The notes below the pieces were generated by a model. The model was not told the origin of the DNA, made no database searches, and saw only the letters and a program-made list of their open reading frames with translations. A stretch of DNA of 64,000 bases from Rallus limicola (taxonomy: Eukaryota > Chordata > Aves > Gruiformes > Rallidae): the NCBI GenBank assembly GCA_022605955.1, contig JAKCOZ010000003.1, positions 47,740,179 to 47,804,178 of the forward strand, written 5' to 3'. Below, in pieces: positions 1 through 13,144 of this stretch. The first letter of the stretch is position 1, and each line of letters starts with the position of its first letter. A program made the position numbers and the translations under genes.

Positions 1-166
1 AATACTCTCTTTGGCCCATCTGGGTCACCTGTCCTGGCTTTGACTGTCTGACTGCAACTAGAAACATCAGGGTGTTATCAGCACTGCTTTCATTTTAACT
101 CCCAAACACAGCATTCCATCCGGTGCTACAAATGAAGTTAACTCTATCCTGACTGAAACCAGGACA
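1..166 (-). mobile_element. Avian ERV LTR fragment, cut by the window edge
   Basis: This is the 5' part of an endogenous retrovirus LTR in minus orientation. On the plus strand it ends with AACTCTATCC, a diverged stretch, then GAAACCAGGACA, which is the reverse complement of the TGTCCTGGTTTC start seen in the LTR at 25635. The phrases TTTGGCCCATCTGGGTCACC and TGTCCTGGCT near its left end also match that LTR. The middle carries small deletions relative to the other copies. The other end lies outside the window, so I cannot tell a solo LTR from a full provirus and cannot check a target-site duplication. Confidence 0.8.
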
Positions 167-3100
167 GAAGAAAATCAAATAGCCCTTCCAGGAAGACCCC
201 TCCAAGTGCTAGAAATGTGTATCAGTTGTTTCATCTCAGAGCAAATTGAAAAATACCCATCTTTTAAAACCTGTATCTGAAGGCAAGGTGGGAGGCCCAC
301 TCTCTCAGGACCCAGCACCAAGGTGGAGACACTCTCTCCAGTGGAGCGTGTATCTTCCTGGAGGCGCTCAGTGCATTTTGTAGGTGCTATTGGGGCAGGA
401 GGAAAGATTTGGTTCATTAATTCCCATGATGACCTCCTTTGCTTCATAAAGCCTGTAGAGGACAAAGCAGCTGAGGAAAGGCAGTGGATAAAGTGTTGGA
501 AGCAGCAGAATAAGTAGCAGATGAAAACTCAAACTGCTGGAAGGGATGCTCCAGCAGACCCCAAGCAGGTGCCTGCTGCCGTAAGCCCTCAGCAACAAGC
601 CCTTGGCTCCAGCCAACAAGCTGGGCTGCTTTCAAACACTCTGCCAAAGACCTGGGAGGGTACGCACTCCCCAGGAAACACAAGAAGAAGTGAAGGGAAT
701 TGGCAAAATTCTTGGATTATAAAGACTGCTAGGATATAATGCAAGAACACTGGAATAAACAGGGGCGGAATTGGCATCCCTGCCTCACAAAATGTGCCAG
801 CATTTCTAAGACTTGGCTGCCTGAACTTTAGCCCTGATTGCAAACTTCCATATAACTATGGTAATGAGTATTTTTCAGGCCAATAGCAATAGCTCATGGG
901 ATAAAGAGGAGCGTTTCCCCATGCAGACTATCTTAATCTCCAGTGCAGTGCAGGGTATGTTTTTGTAGGAATGGAGAAATGTGTTAGCTTTCTAGCCTCA
1001 AACTCTACATACACATTACTGCAAAAGGTTTGTTTGCACATATTTATTATAGCTTGCATACTTAATTACTTAATGATTTATGGCTGTGATTAAACACTGC
1101 TGCTCTGTGTTTGAGAGGCTCCAGGAGCAAATGGAAGTGACTTGGAATGGCTCCTTCTCTTTGCCTGGTGAAGAACAGAGATGTTCAGAGGCATAGGTGT
1201 TCATCTACGTCCTTATAGTCTGCCCATGGGTATCAGTGCACCCAACATTCTGTCAGAGTCCAACAAGTGACAGGACGGAACTAGCTCCTGCTTCATCACA
1301 TCTGACTTAAACTCTCCCTTTTCCCACTTTCCCTGTCATCTTTACAGGACTCCCTCATGTTCCCATGTTGTTCTCCACAGGCTTGGAAAAGGGGCAGTCT
1401 GATGAGCTCTTATGGAGGGTAGAGGTGCATTTCATGTAGGGGAAGAGTTAAGGATCTTGTGAAAGTGGTTTTCCAGAAGGAAGTTTCAAATTCACTAGTA
1501 TTCAGAGGCTTAAGTCAATTATACTTCAAGTCATTAAGCACAGATTTCAGACAGATTCCCTAACCTCCCTACCTTATGGCAAATCATTTTTCAAATGCTT
1601 CAAAGTTTTGGCAACTGTGCTGCTTTTCCCATGCAGTTTGATGGCTCACATCAAACCAGCCATCCCATCCCAGTGCCATCTACATCAGTGGTGGCAGTGA
1701 GACGTCTAGGGGAAATGCCACCATAGGCACAAAAGGCAGCTGCCCCAAACCTGCACACCTTCACTCATACCTCCCCTTGCTGCTGCTCGTTCCAACAGCA
1801 AGCTTCCACATGAGAGAGGATCAGTGTGTCTACAGAGGGTAATGCTCAGTCCTGCTAGCTGCTGTGGGCAGGCTTTGGGGAAGGAGAGAGGCAAACTTCG
1901 TGCAGCCTCTGGCATGAGCTCGCCCTGGGACAGGCAGCACAGTTTTGCCAGTGCTGTGTCATGCCCACATGGGCCCCGTGGAAGATCACTGCTGGGTTGG
2001 TGTCCCTCAGTGCAGGGTCTCTGAAGACATGTTAGATGTCTCTTCAACAGAGGCAGTGAAGCAACTGGACTGTGATAACATGACATACTTGAAGGCTCAT
2101 GCAAGGTCTGAGAGCCCATTCATGGAGTGTTGGGTGGTTGCTCTTTTCCCTGCTGCACACTGCAAAGGTTGTGAGTCTATCAAATGCTAAAAGCAGCTCT
2201 CTTTCTGTGGTCCACGCCTCAGGGACCCTTTGACAGAAGGACTCTTCATTCCTACTGAACACACTGATGCAGCAAATCAGCATTTGGGCTCTTTGAGGTT
2301 GGGCAGGCTGGATGTTTTAGAGCAATCTGGCCACGAAAAGTAGCTGCATAGGTGTATGGGGCAGGAGGTATCTAACAGAACATGCCGTGTCAAATGACCC
2401 CAGACTAAATTTATCTTCTGTCTCTGCTAAGGCATAGCAACTTTCAGTACAGATCGAGCACGCCTGTGGGTTTCAGAGCCAGTTGGAACATTGGCTCTGA
2501 GAAAAACTTTGCTGTCAGGGCCAAAACATGACGAGAAGCCCTTGCATCTTGCAGGTGGAAAGTTAGCAATGCTGTAACTCATATCCCCAGAGCTGCCAGC
2601 AGCCCCCAGCTGTCCATAAACCATGGCCTGTTTTGCATGCAACCCTAATTTCCTTGATGCTGTCACCTTAATCCAGAGAGATCCTATCTGTATACCCATT
2701 ATTTTTTCTAGTATTACCTCCCTGAGGGTCCTTGGGTGTCAACCACTATATCATACCAAACACCATTCTCCAAGTAGATGACCTGATAACAGTTTGGAGA
2801 GGATCAGAGCCTCAGTGCGATATCCAGATGTGTGCAACAAGTAAATGAAGTAGCAGCAGTAACATTTGGATGGCACATGACTTGCAATTTTAAGAAGGAG
2901 ATGCATCTCAGGAGTTTCTTGCTTATATTACCTCAAATTTGGCCTCTAATCCACACTTGGAGAGCAACTTCCAAGGGAATTCTGCTATTCAGATTAATTA
3001 TTTGGGCATGTCCGCATTGCACAATACCATGTACTGCAGAGCTCCTCAGCCTAACACTGGATCAGCTGGCTTCCAAACCAGAAACAGCACAGCTGCCCCA

Positions 3101-6100
3101 AACAGGAGAGAGATGCTGCCAATATTCAAACTTATCTCCAAATATGCTGTCTCACTGATGTGAAGGTTCAGTCAGAGCTTGCTCAGACCCAGCAAGACAC
3201 CATACCACCCTGTACAGACATGTCTTCAGAATACAGACAATACTGTAAAATAGTACGATAGCTTTAGCCTGGCTTCCTAAAGCCACTAGGCTTCTGTAAC
3301 AATGGTGTTTATGTCTGTCAATTCCCCAACCCTATCAAAAGTCTTTGAAACTGTTGATATCCTTGCCAGTTAAATTGGATAGATACAGAGGCAATGTGTA
3401 ATGGCATGAGATGGCTGCATGAAAGGAAATAAGCCCAAATGAATATTCTTGGTGAAGGAAGAGCTGCAGTGTGAACACATCTCTGGTTCTGGAGAACAGG
3501 GAGGGTGCATGGAGAAACACACAGTAAACCAGGCTGGTAGTGCACCAGGACAGCTCAGGACAGAGTGTGATGCCAGTCCTGGAGAACAGAAGTGGGGAGC
3601 TTTGAGGAAACCCTCCTCCAATACATTTTAACATGCTTCAGCATCCAATGGTATCACCTAAGATAACAACATTAAAAGGCAGGGGCTTTTCAGTACTTAC
3701 CTTGCAAAGCAGTTGCATTTTTCACATTGCTCTCACACAGTGCAGAAAAGTTGGGAGAGTCCAGTTCCCCAGCTGCCATCACAGGCTGCTTGGTGTCTCT
3801 GGTCCTCGTCCCGCAGCAGCCGGGCCCCAGTTCTGTGGCAATCTACACTCATGCAGAAACCTTAAACTAAAAAAGTGAAATTCAGGTGTTGAGGGAGGAG
3901 GAACGGCGATTTTATGAAATCATGCATGCCTTCATATAGAAGACAGTTTAGTTTACTTGATTTATGAGTGCCCAGGCCATTCCTGCCAGGCTGGGACAGG
4001 AAAGGCTGGGTTGTCTCAGGCAGCTGCTTCATAAAAAATCCAGCGAAATTCCTATGGGCCATTTCTAACAACCTCCTAGCAAGTGAGTGGGGCATGGGGA
4101 AGCAGGACTGGCTAAGCATAAGCCACCATGGATCTGGGAAGTCTCATTAGCTTGGCTTCAGCACCTCTCCAACGGTGTGATTGCAGCTCAATTCAGAGGC
4201 ACGCCTCTGCAGCTGTGAACAGGCGCCCTCAGGCTTCAGAAAGATGGAGAGAAAAACAGGAGTGTAATTTATGCCACATCTTCTTATCTCCTCTTATCAC
4301 CACTAGGATGCAAATTAGTCATAGCTTTAGTAAGTGATTGCATAAGCATCATATTAATTTCGTTCATATTTCCACAAAGAAATCAGCAAATCGTTAGCAC
4401 AACTTGGGACTCACAGATTTATTTTTCCAGGCATCATGGACTATTGGCAACTGGGGTGAAGTAATTTATTATTTCACAACAAAGATAATCTGGTTAACAA
4501 ACCAAATTTCTTCCAAAAGGAGGAGGCAACAGCAAGCAAATATGCAGTGACAATCAAAAGCCACGAGAGGGTTCGGAGGAGAAAGCAAATCTGGTTCAGC
4601 CCATTGTTTTTTGCACTACATTCTCTAGAGCTGCCTGAAGATTAATTTGCTCTCATCCAGAATATTCTGTTATACAAAGCATTATTCACAAACAGAGGGA
4701 GAGGCTGCACATTCACAGATGGAAAGGCTCTCAAGGGAGTTCAGTATACAAAAGGCCAAACCCCTCAATCCTGTGAGCTTTCAATGGCCCCAGAAAACCC
4801 ATCAGGGTGCACACCTCCCACTGACTGCCACCTCGTGCGATTCTTGCTGCATGATACGCACACAACTGTTTCACTGGAAGGAAAAATAGGTTTGATGAGA
4901 AAATTTGTTGCTGCATCTGTTTTCTGAATGCAACAATAGTACAGAGGGAAGGAGCTCTGGCAGGGCATGTGAAATCCCCTTAGAACAGCTTAGAATGACT
5001 TGAAGTGTGCCAGTGAAGTAGATCCACAGGGCCATTGGCCAGCCCTGGCTCTGCTCCTCCTCATTACTAAGTACCCTCCTGGGAAGAAGTAGCTCCTTGA
5101 ATTCTTGCTTGAGCTGAGGCAGGACCTGCCTGATGCTTCTTGAAGCACTGGGTTTCTCCTGGCTGCAAACCTGGGGCCCAGAGTTGGTCGAAGGCCAACA
5201 CTCATAACGCCTGTCTTAAACCTGGGAGCAGGAACAGGACTCTTTCTGTAAATAAAGTGAGATTCTTTTATCTTCACAAGGAATATTCTTAGCCATGAGC
5301 ACTCTGCCTGGGGACAGGCTGATAAATACCAGGAATCTTAAACTGACAGTTTTATTATTTGTTTCTTGCAACAGACAGCCTAACACACGGAGTGGATGAA
5401 ACACAATGTCTGATCATAGGGCTGCCAAAGGTGTCCAGCACATAGCCTCTGCCCGTAAGCACTAAGCAAATACAGACCCACACAAGGTCCTCCATCTTCT
5501 TTGCATGAACTTGTCATCCTCATGCTGAAAGACACCATCTTATGGTTCCCTTGCAGAGACAACCAGCTGCAACAGTCCTGACAAGGTCCCTGCATGATAG
5601 CCCCGCTGCTGAAATACCCTTTGCCGTGGGGTCCCTGCTGAGGAGGGTGGCAGATGCCCAACAGCCATCAGTTTCCCCCACCCACCACCAAAGACATGCT
5701 GGTCCAGCATGTTTCCAGCACCCCTGGAGTATCCAGCCCTTCCCAGTGACTCCCTCCGCTCTGCTCTTCGGGTTCCCAGAAATGCTTCTGCAACCACCTC
5801 ACACCCCACAGGCACTGGGATAGAATAGACTATGCTAAAAAATATGAGAAATTTATATTTACTCCTGGGGGTGCTCAGAGAGAGCCAGACATCTGAAAAA
5901 CAAAGCCAAGCAACAAGCAAGAGTATGTTTTGCACCCTACTAGTCCCAGCAAGACCAGTCCCACAGAAAGCTGTCCTCAGGCTTTGTCTTGAAGTAGCAT
6001 AATCATTACAAATTAAGAGAAAAAAGGGGGCTTAAAAAAAACACCTTTCAAACCAAGGAACTGGAGCAAAAATGTGCTTTTCTGCTACTCAGTGGCCAAA

Positions 6101-6271
6101 CAGTCAGAACACTTGCTTAGAGCCAGAGATACTATGGCCAGGTCTCTCCTCAGCTTGATGCAGTTCACCCCGAAAGCTCCTTGCAAAGAAGTGTCCTGGT
6201 GTGTTCAGTAGAGCTTTGGCTTTCTCCCACCATGGTCCTTCTGCTTTGGGTCAACATGTATTGGCTGAAAT
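167..6271. other. Single-copy non-coding stretch
   Basis: I see no gene or recognisable transposon here. Open frames are short and overlap on both strands, as expected by chance. The block at about 4261-4520 is AT-rich with few CpG and carries an octamer motif ATGCAAAT at 4308-4315 followed directly by TAG/TCAT. It looks like a conserved non-coding element and is listed as a finding. Confidence 0.55.
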
Positions 6272-6290
6272 AGAGAGAGAGAGAGAGAGG
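6272..6290. repeat. (AG)n microsatellite
   Basis: This is an uninterrupted AG dinucleotide run of about nine units. It is a simple repeat and probably length-variable between individuals. Confidence 0.9.
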
Positions 6291-7200
6291 ACATCATCCA
6301 TGCTCATGCCATCTGGTCCTCCTCCAATTCTATCCCAAAAAAAGTCAAAAGACACAGACAGCCATCAATGTCTGCACATGCCTGGGAACACTGTATCTCA
6401 CAGCACCATGCTGCCTGCTCACCAGGTCCCTGTACTCCCAGGTGTAGTTTCCAGCAGGAGTTCCCAGAGCCCTCCCATCACTCAGGGTGCCACCAGCAAG
6501 TGCTGGGGATGATGGGGTTGTGGCTGTGTTTTCCCCCATGCTTGCTGGGGGGCATCATCCCATGGGTGCCTGCTGCATTAAACCCTGTGGGAAGGGGTGT
6601 GGCGAAGTAGGTCCCACATCATCTGGGTTGGGGCAGAGCCACCCATGGAAGAGGACAATCCAATGCCAAGGATCAGGAAAAGCTGGAAAGCTCGTGTGCC
6701 CCTGGGCTTCAGGCAGCTTGCTAGCTCAGAGGATGGTTTGTACATCAAAATGCCAGAGCTGTGGCACCAGGTGCTTCATCCTTCTCCAGGTGAGGCAGCC
6801 CTGCGCTGCAGAAGTACTGGGGACTGTGACAGTTCTTACAAGTTGTCTGATGGCTGTCAGCTGGAGGCAGCATCATCACTGCTTCCCTGAGCTATGTGTG
6901 ATCCACAAACAGGATTTCAGATACCAAACAGCTATAGATTAATACAGAAAGGAATATTTCTCCACTGATGAGATGATAAGCACAGTACCTCAGCTAACAC
7001 TTCTTCTCCTTAACTTTTAATTACCCTACACCCAAAAAGTTACTGCAACTGCCAAAGCTGTATTCCGTGGAGCTAGAATGATTTCAGCATTAAGTCAAGA
7101 GCCCCAGTAGACCTCCTAGAGCATACTTGGGCTCTGTCTGTTTTGAAGAATTTCAGTCCCTCCTCTCCACTCATCTGAGGAGTTTAAATCCAGAGACATT
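6291..7200. other. Single-copy non-coding stretch
   Basis: I recognise nothing here. An open frame of 151 codons at 6487-6942 has no recognisable domain and a composition rich in Cys, Gly and Ser, typical of translated non-coding DNA. Confidence 0.5.
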
Positions 7201-7265
7201 TAAGGCCTAATCCAGCAAAGCACTTTGGCATGTGCTTGTACCTAACAGCATGAAAAGTTCTGTTG
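7201..7265. repeat. Possible ancient amniote CR1/L3-type fragment
   Basis: The text GGCCTAATCCAGCAAAGCAC followed by a GCATGTGCTTG motif resembles the tail of old CR1-related repeats found across turtles, crocodilians and birds, where a 'CCTGATCC...CAAAGCACTTAAGC' phrase is typical. It is short and diverged, so the call is from recall of the family pattern only. Confidence 0.4.
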
Positions 7266-10200
7266 GAACCAGTAATAAGAGAAGCCAATCTGAGTTTTAT
7301 TTTATTTAGTAAATATTCAGTTGATGCAGTTGGAGAAACCAACAATTAAAAGAGCTATAAACTTCTTTCACTCTATATATCTAGATTATATTGCAGTAAT
7401 GTTCATATCTATATATTCAGCTGCACTAGCCATTTTACTGTTCAAGCCTCCAGTTTGGAGTTTAGCTACATCTAGGATGCTTTGGTGCAAGGGGAGGTTT
7501 GTTTAAAAATGCCTGAAGCAATTTCATTAACATAAGATAGTATTTTCCACTTCATCATATAAACTGTGGTTGCTGTACGGTGAAGCAGCTCAAGAGCAGC
7601 TGCTTTTCATTGATAGGTGAATTGTTTCTCTTAAATTATGGAGAGATAATGGACTATATATAAGCACCCTTTAGATTATATTTTTAAAGAGCAGAAGCAT
7701 AAGATATTTTTAAATAACTCCTAACCTCCAGCCAACTGGATTTCTTTGCAATTTTGTACAAACGATGATTTGTTTCCAAGCTGAGATTCGATATACTGAG
7801 TTCCAGCCCTGAGCACAATTCTGAAGCCAAGCTTAAACTTCCTGAACATAAAAAGTCATTATGAAACATAAACAAGTCTTTAACCATGACATGGAGAATG
7901 GGAACAAGAGGTGAAATCATTCTGATGTGATAAGAATAATTTTTCTCTGCAGTTGAATCATTGTTCTAGACTGAGCGTGTAAAAAAATTAGGTTAGCCTT
8001 ACCTTCCCTGTCTAAGGTTTGGAATAATATTTAAAAGCTAACAGAAGGTAGTTTAAAATTAGTTCAAAATGTCACTGCTATATGATAACCCAGAAACAAA
8101 ACCCACAGGCTTGTCCATTCTGATTTAAATCTAAACCAAAACATGACTAGCATAAAATGGTTTCCATTGTGTTAACTGTGGGTCTGTCTGCTCCACTTGC
8201 CCACTTTCTTCCATCCTCTAGAGGAAGCCCTTCCCTGAGGGTCATCTCCTCCAGGATCACAGTTCCCAGATTTTACCCACAGGCTTTCATAGTCCTACAA
8301 AGACTCAGCTGCTGTCTGTCAAAAGTACTGACCTCATCACTGCCATTCTCAACAACTCCCACTGGTACTGCAGCTCCCAGTCCAGCATCCCAGCTTTGCC
8401 CAAGGGACATGCCCAGGCTATTCTTTAGGTGGCAAGAGTGACTTGCCTCGTTGGGGCATGTTGAGATGCTGGCTGCAGGAGCTTGCCTCCCTCCACTGGG
8501 TACAGCAGGGTGCCACCAGCACCTTCTCACAGCCAGGTCACCTGTCTGCCTGCCTAGGTATCTCCAGAAAGAGGGAATGCTGCCCCAAACAGCTTTGACT
8601 TCAGGGATGTGACAGTAGTTTGTGACAGTGGCTTCAAATGCAGAGCCAAGACAATTTCCTGTCTTTGGCACAAGCAGGGGGACTCCACCAACACCGAGTT
8701 CCATCTTTGCAGTGGTGACCAGGTGTCAACAGCTTTATCCTGAAGATGCAGACAAGAAGTCTGAAAATGACCCTACAAGCAAGAGGGACTAAGACTCTCA
8801 TTGGTGCATATGTACCCATGGATACTTACTTAGACCCTGACAGCAATCTGGGACAAATCACAAGCATGGAGTGTCCTGGAGAGGTGGCCTGTCACTACCA
8901 TCAGTAGTGGGGATAGGACCCCATGACAGAGTGTCCTGGGCCAGTGCAGCCCCCAGCAGCAAAGGGGCTGCACCTCCAGGCACCACTGCAGCCTAGCACT
9001 GCCTATCACCTGGTCCATTGGTACCCAGACACGAACAAGGATCAAGCACCAAAAACATCTAATGCCTGTGTGCAGCCTTCTAGGCCATTTACCAGTCAGC
9101 GATCAAGCAGACCCCTTCTCACCTACCTTGACAGGTGGCAGAAACCAGGGTCTAACAGGTGGTTTTTTTCCTAATAGGAAAGCGAGCAGCAGGCAGGCAG
9201 GAAAGCATGCATGCAGAGCAGACCAGAGTGTGCTGGCTGCCTGTGCTCGCTCATACCCACTCATCCTCCCACAGTCAAACAGGAATAGTGCCTGATCACG
9301 TTGCACATGTGGCTTGGCTTCCCCTGATAAAAGCACTGCAACTTTCAGCACAAATAATGCTTTGAAACTCTTGTTCCAGCCTCACAAATGGCAGGCCCCT
9401 GCATTCATGAGCAGTCAGTTCATTCTTTAACAGCCGCCATCAGGACCAGTGTGTACCCTAAAGGTTCTTCTTCAGGGCTGTGAACACATAACTCAGCTGC
9501 CTTTTTGCTATGTAGGCTAGATCTAGGGGTGCCTGCGGAATATTAGTGTAACAGACAACATGACTCCCTCAATTCTGCATCTCCCTCAGTGCATCAGGCC
9601 CTGCGTGGGATCCTCAATCCATGTTGCCTTTCCCTGTGGTGTCCTTTCGCTTCAGGGTCATCACTTTGAGGGACACGCTTCTGGGTACTTGCTACTTGTA
9701 GCTCTGATGATGTCAGTTCAGAAACATCTGGGACTCTAACTCTTAGGCTACATAGGGAAACCCCACAGGAATCCCATGTTGTTTTCTTGCCTGCAAGATA
9801 CAGTACCTTTGGCTTCCCAGAAACCACAGTTCAGGTGTGCAGTTACTGCACTGCTTCTAGCTCTGATAAAAAAACAGGGCCAAGGAGAAGATACGCAATC
9901 TTCTGCAGGACTTCACGGGGCCCCAGAAGGGTAGGAAGAGAGCATGGCATGCCCCCTGGAGCTGGAACAATCATGAAGACATGTTCAGGAGGGGAAGGAC
10001 CCACATAGCACTCTGCAGTCACGATTCACAGAAAGCATCACCACTGATCTGGGTGAATGAAGGATGGACACATGCTTAAAAGAGTTGCAAAAATAGCCAG
10101 TCTTGCTTATAGTCTTCATTTCATGTCCTCCTTATTTACCTTGCATCTCTTCCCTCAGACGTGCTCTTCTTGCACATCCTTAAGAGCCAGCATTACCTGT

Positions 10201-13113
10201 GTGTTGCAGAGCTGCAGTCCCAAATCGTCCTTCAGTCCTGTGAAGAGTCTTCCCAGGCATGGCAAGCAGTGTTCAGCAAGCTGCCACTGCACAAGTCCAG
10301 TTGCCCTTGCGTCTTCCTCTCACCTTTCTGGCAGCCAAGAAATTTCATCCCCTGGCAGGCACATGGAGGCATGAAGACTGTATGAGCCAGACCCAGAGCT
10401 TTTGGTTGCTTCAGAGCAGTCGGAGTGTTGGTGCATCTGCACTGGTTTGGCTGCTTAGGATTTTGTATGCCGTTACTTAGAGGATTTTGACACCCCCCCC
10501 TTTGTTCCATTTTGTTTGATTTACTTGCTCTTTTGGCATGTGGTTATACGTTTTCCTTTCATGACTTGCTGCACATTTTTACCTTAAAACCTGAAAAATT
10601 TTATGTCTGTCCCACTGAGGGAGAACACAAACACTGGGATCATCTCTCCACTTATTGACCCAGTATATCTGTGGAGTGTCAGTTACTTAAACACATCTGC
10701 AATTTGCTGATCGTATGAGAACCATGCAGCTTGGCCAAATACCCATTTTACAGTTATGTCTGCTTCCTGGGCAACAGCCCATCCTGCTGCTTTGCTAACT
10801 CTGAGCTGGTTTGTGGGAAAGCACAGGCACCTTGAGGAGCTATGTGCTCTAGTCCATGTCTTCTCCACATTCAACACAGATATGGAGTTAGATCAAGATT
10901 TGTCCAAGGACTTTCTGATCCTCCTTTGATGGATGATCATCGCCTCTGTCTTTCTCATTGGCCCAGAATAGTGCTAGCAGTGCAAAGGAACCAGATTCCA
11001 CAGCGTGTCATCACCCTTGTCCTGTGGCAAAATTGGATCTTGCTCTGACTGGCTTCTATGTAAATCAGGCAAGCTAAATTGATGGGCACCTCTGCATTGC
11101 ACCCATGCTGCAGTGCATGGAGCTGAGGTCAAAATGAGTACATGAGCCTCACAGCAGCAGGAGATATGTTCAAATGCAGTACTTCTGATAGTCTTATGTA
11201 GCATATGTGTTTGCATGCTGGTAAACATCCATGTTACTGGCTGATCACTCAGGGGCTCTTTTGAACCCCCTTTTGGGTTATCATTGGGAAGAGAAAGCCT
11301 AGGTTTGCAGCTCAGCTTTATTCCTGCTGTGAGTTTGGACTTCACAGACCACATGAATTCCTGGCATGAGTCTGCCTGGAAGAAGACAATGCTACCAATT
11401 TCCATGTTAACACTTCATTCATTTAAAATTTACAACTTTTTGGAGGATCATGTTTGCCGATCATCTTTTTTATACCTACAGAGATTTGGGGCTTTGTTTT
11501 TATTTACACAAAATCTGCTTCTGATAAACTAGGAAATGCCTGAATTATCTTGTGGGAGATAGAGAGTATTGAAGCATGTCTGATTCTGATGCTTGTATGC
11601 TGTGGATAAAGAGTGTTAACAGAACCAAGCAGAAAATGTAGTACATGATCTCAGATAAGGAGCATCCATAGCTGACACCAAGAAGCAGGGTTATGGCCTT
11701 AAAGAGAACTCTTTCACCCCAAGCTCCCATGATATGGCTGGATTACCAGGCAAAGAGATAGGGATCAAACAAAAGTGAAAAAGATCACAGACTTGCACAT
11801 GTGGAAAGGGAGGAGGACTGACTTCAGTGGGAAAAGACAGCCAGGAGGTGCTGGCCAAAACAGGCAGATTGGTGAAGGAGGACAAAGCTCACAGGGCCAC
11901 ATCTCTTGGCTGGTGGTGGGGCTGTCCAGGAGCTACAAATACCTGAGATGCTCAGCACCAGGACCCAGCTCTGGAGCAGAGGCTACATTTTGGCCACCAG
12001 CTGAGGTGTCACAGAGCCATCATGTGAGCATCTGACCCCCAAAAACAGGAACATGTCCCACATCACAAGTCAGATGATTGTACCTCAGCTGAGTAGTTTA
12101 AAGAAGCCTCTCTTTGACATTTACATGGGTGCTTCTTGGAAGTCCTCTTCAGGCTAGCAATGAAAAGGGGCTGGTGTCCTTCATGTACTAGTGGCAGATC
12201 AGAACTGCTCGGTGCCCTCTGAACTGCACTGCACTGCTCTTTGTACCAAACAGCATGAGGGGACGACTGACCCTGAGGCACTATCAGCAGTGTAAGCAAT
12301 AGTTCAGAGTGTTTAAAAGGGCACTTTTCAAATTCTTTAGTATCTCTGAGACCTTGGATATGTAAGAGTTGGGTTAAGCTTGGCCAGTCTCTGCTATGTC
12401 CCTGTGCAGATGAGCAGACACATGCCAATACCAGCTGGGGTACTACAAAATCAGAAACCACTACCCAGAGCAGCACATTGCCTGGATGTGCCTCAGTTCC
12501 CAAAGTTTGTGGTCCTTTTGCCAGTGTGTGGAAAACATTGATTGGTTTGTGAAGGGAAAGAGAAGGATGTCTGTGTGTCATGAGATAGCTGGGGCACACA
12601 CATGGGACATGGTCTGACTTGCTGGTGTAAAGACCTAGAAATAGGTAATGCCCACTTGGCAGGTGCTGGGTAATAGAGAGACAATGGTTAATATATTCTC
12701 AACAGATCCTCTACAAGTCATGAGGAAGGGGTCTGCAGGGGACCTTGGACTCTAACAGGGTTTGGATGACTCTGCTCTGCTGGGTCCTAACATATTCAAA
12801 AAATCAGCCATGCTCACCGCCAAACTGCCAGAGCCCAGTCCAACCCAGAGATCTGAGTTCTGCATCTCCTGGCCAGGTCCTGCTGATCAAAGTCAGAGCT
12901 CAGTCAGTATGCTCAGCTGGTGCCTATGGCTGCTTTGGTGCTTTGAAGGAGTATGAGAAAAAGCCATTGTTTGCAGATGGCCCTTTCACTTGTGCTGGCT
13001 GGCATGAGCAGAAACGTCAGCATGGGCACTTGCATAGGAAACACAGCTCATCACACATTGTCACTGGCCTGGGGAATAGGAAGCACAGTAAAGTTACCCC
13101 TACTGACCACAGC
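7266..13113. other. Single-copy non-coding stretch
   Basis: I recognise no gene or transposon. The longest open frame of the window, 178 codons on the minus strand at 12063-12599, lies here. It has no signal peptide, domain or motif I can name, and I treat it as chance. A short C run sits at about 10493-10500. Confidence 0.5.
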
Positions 13114-13144
13114 AGGAGAGGGGAGAGGAGAGAGGGGAGAGGGA
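13114..13144. repeat. GA-rich purine tract
   Basis: This is a pure purine run built from GGAGA and GGGGAGA units. Polypurine tracts of this kind are low-complexity sequence and can adopt triplex structure. Confidence 0.8.

Noticed and set aside
2427..2699. 90-codon minus-strand open frame with protein-like text
   Set aside because: Read well at first, but I recognise no family and see no splice sites that would make it an exon.
12063..12599. Longest open frame, 178 codons, minus strand
   Set aside because: No recognisable domain or signal peptide, and no supporting splice or transcript signal. A frame of this length is expected by chance in 64 kb.
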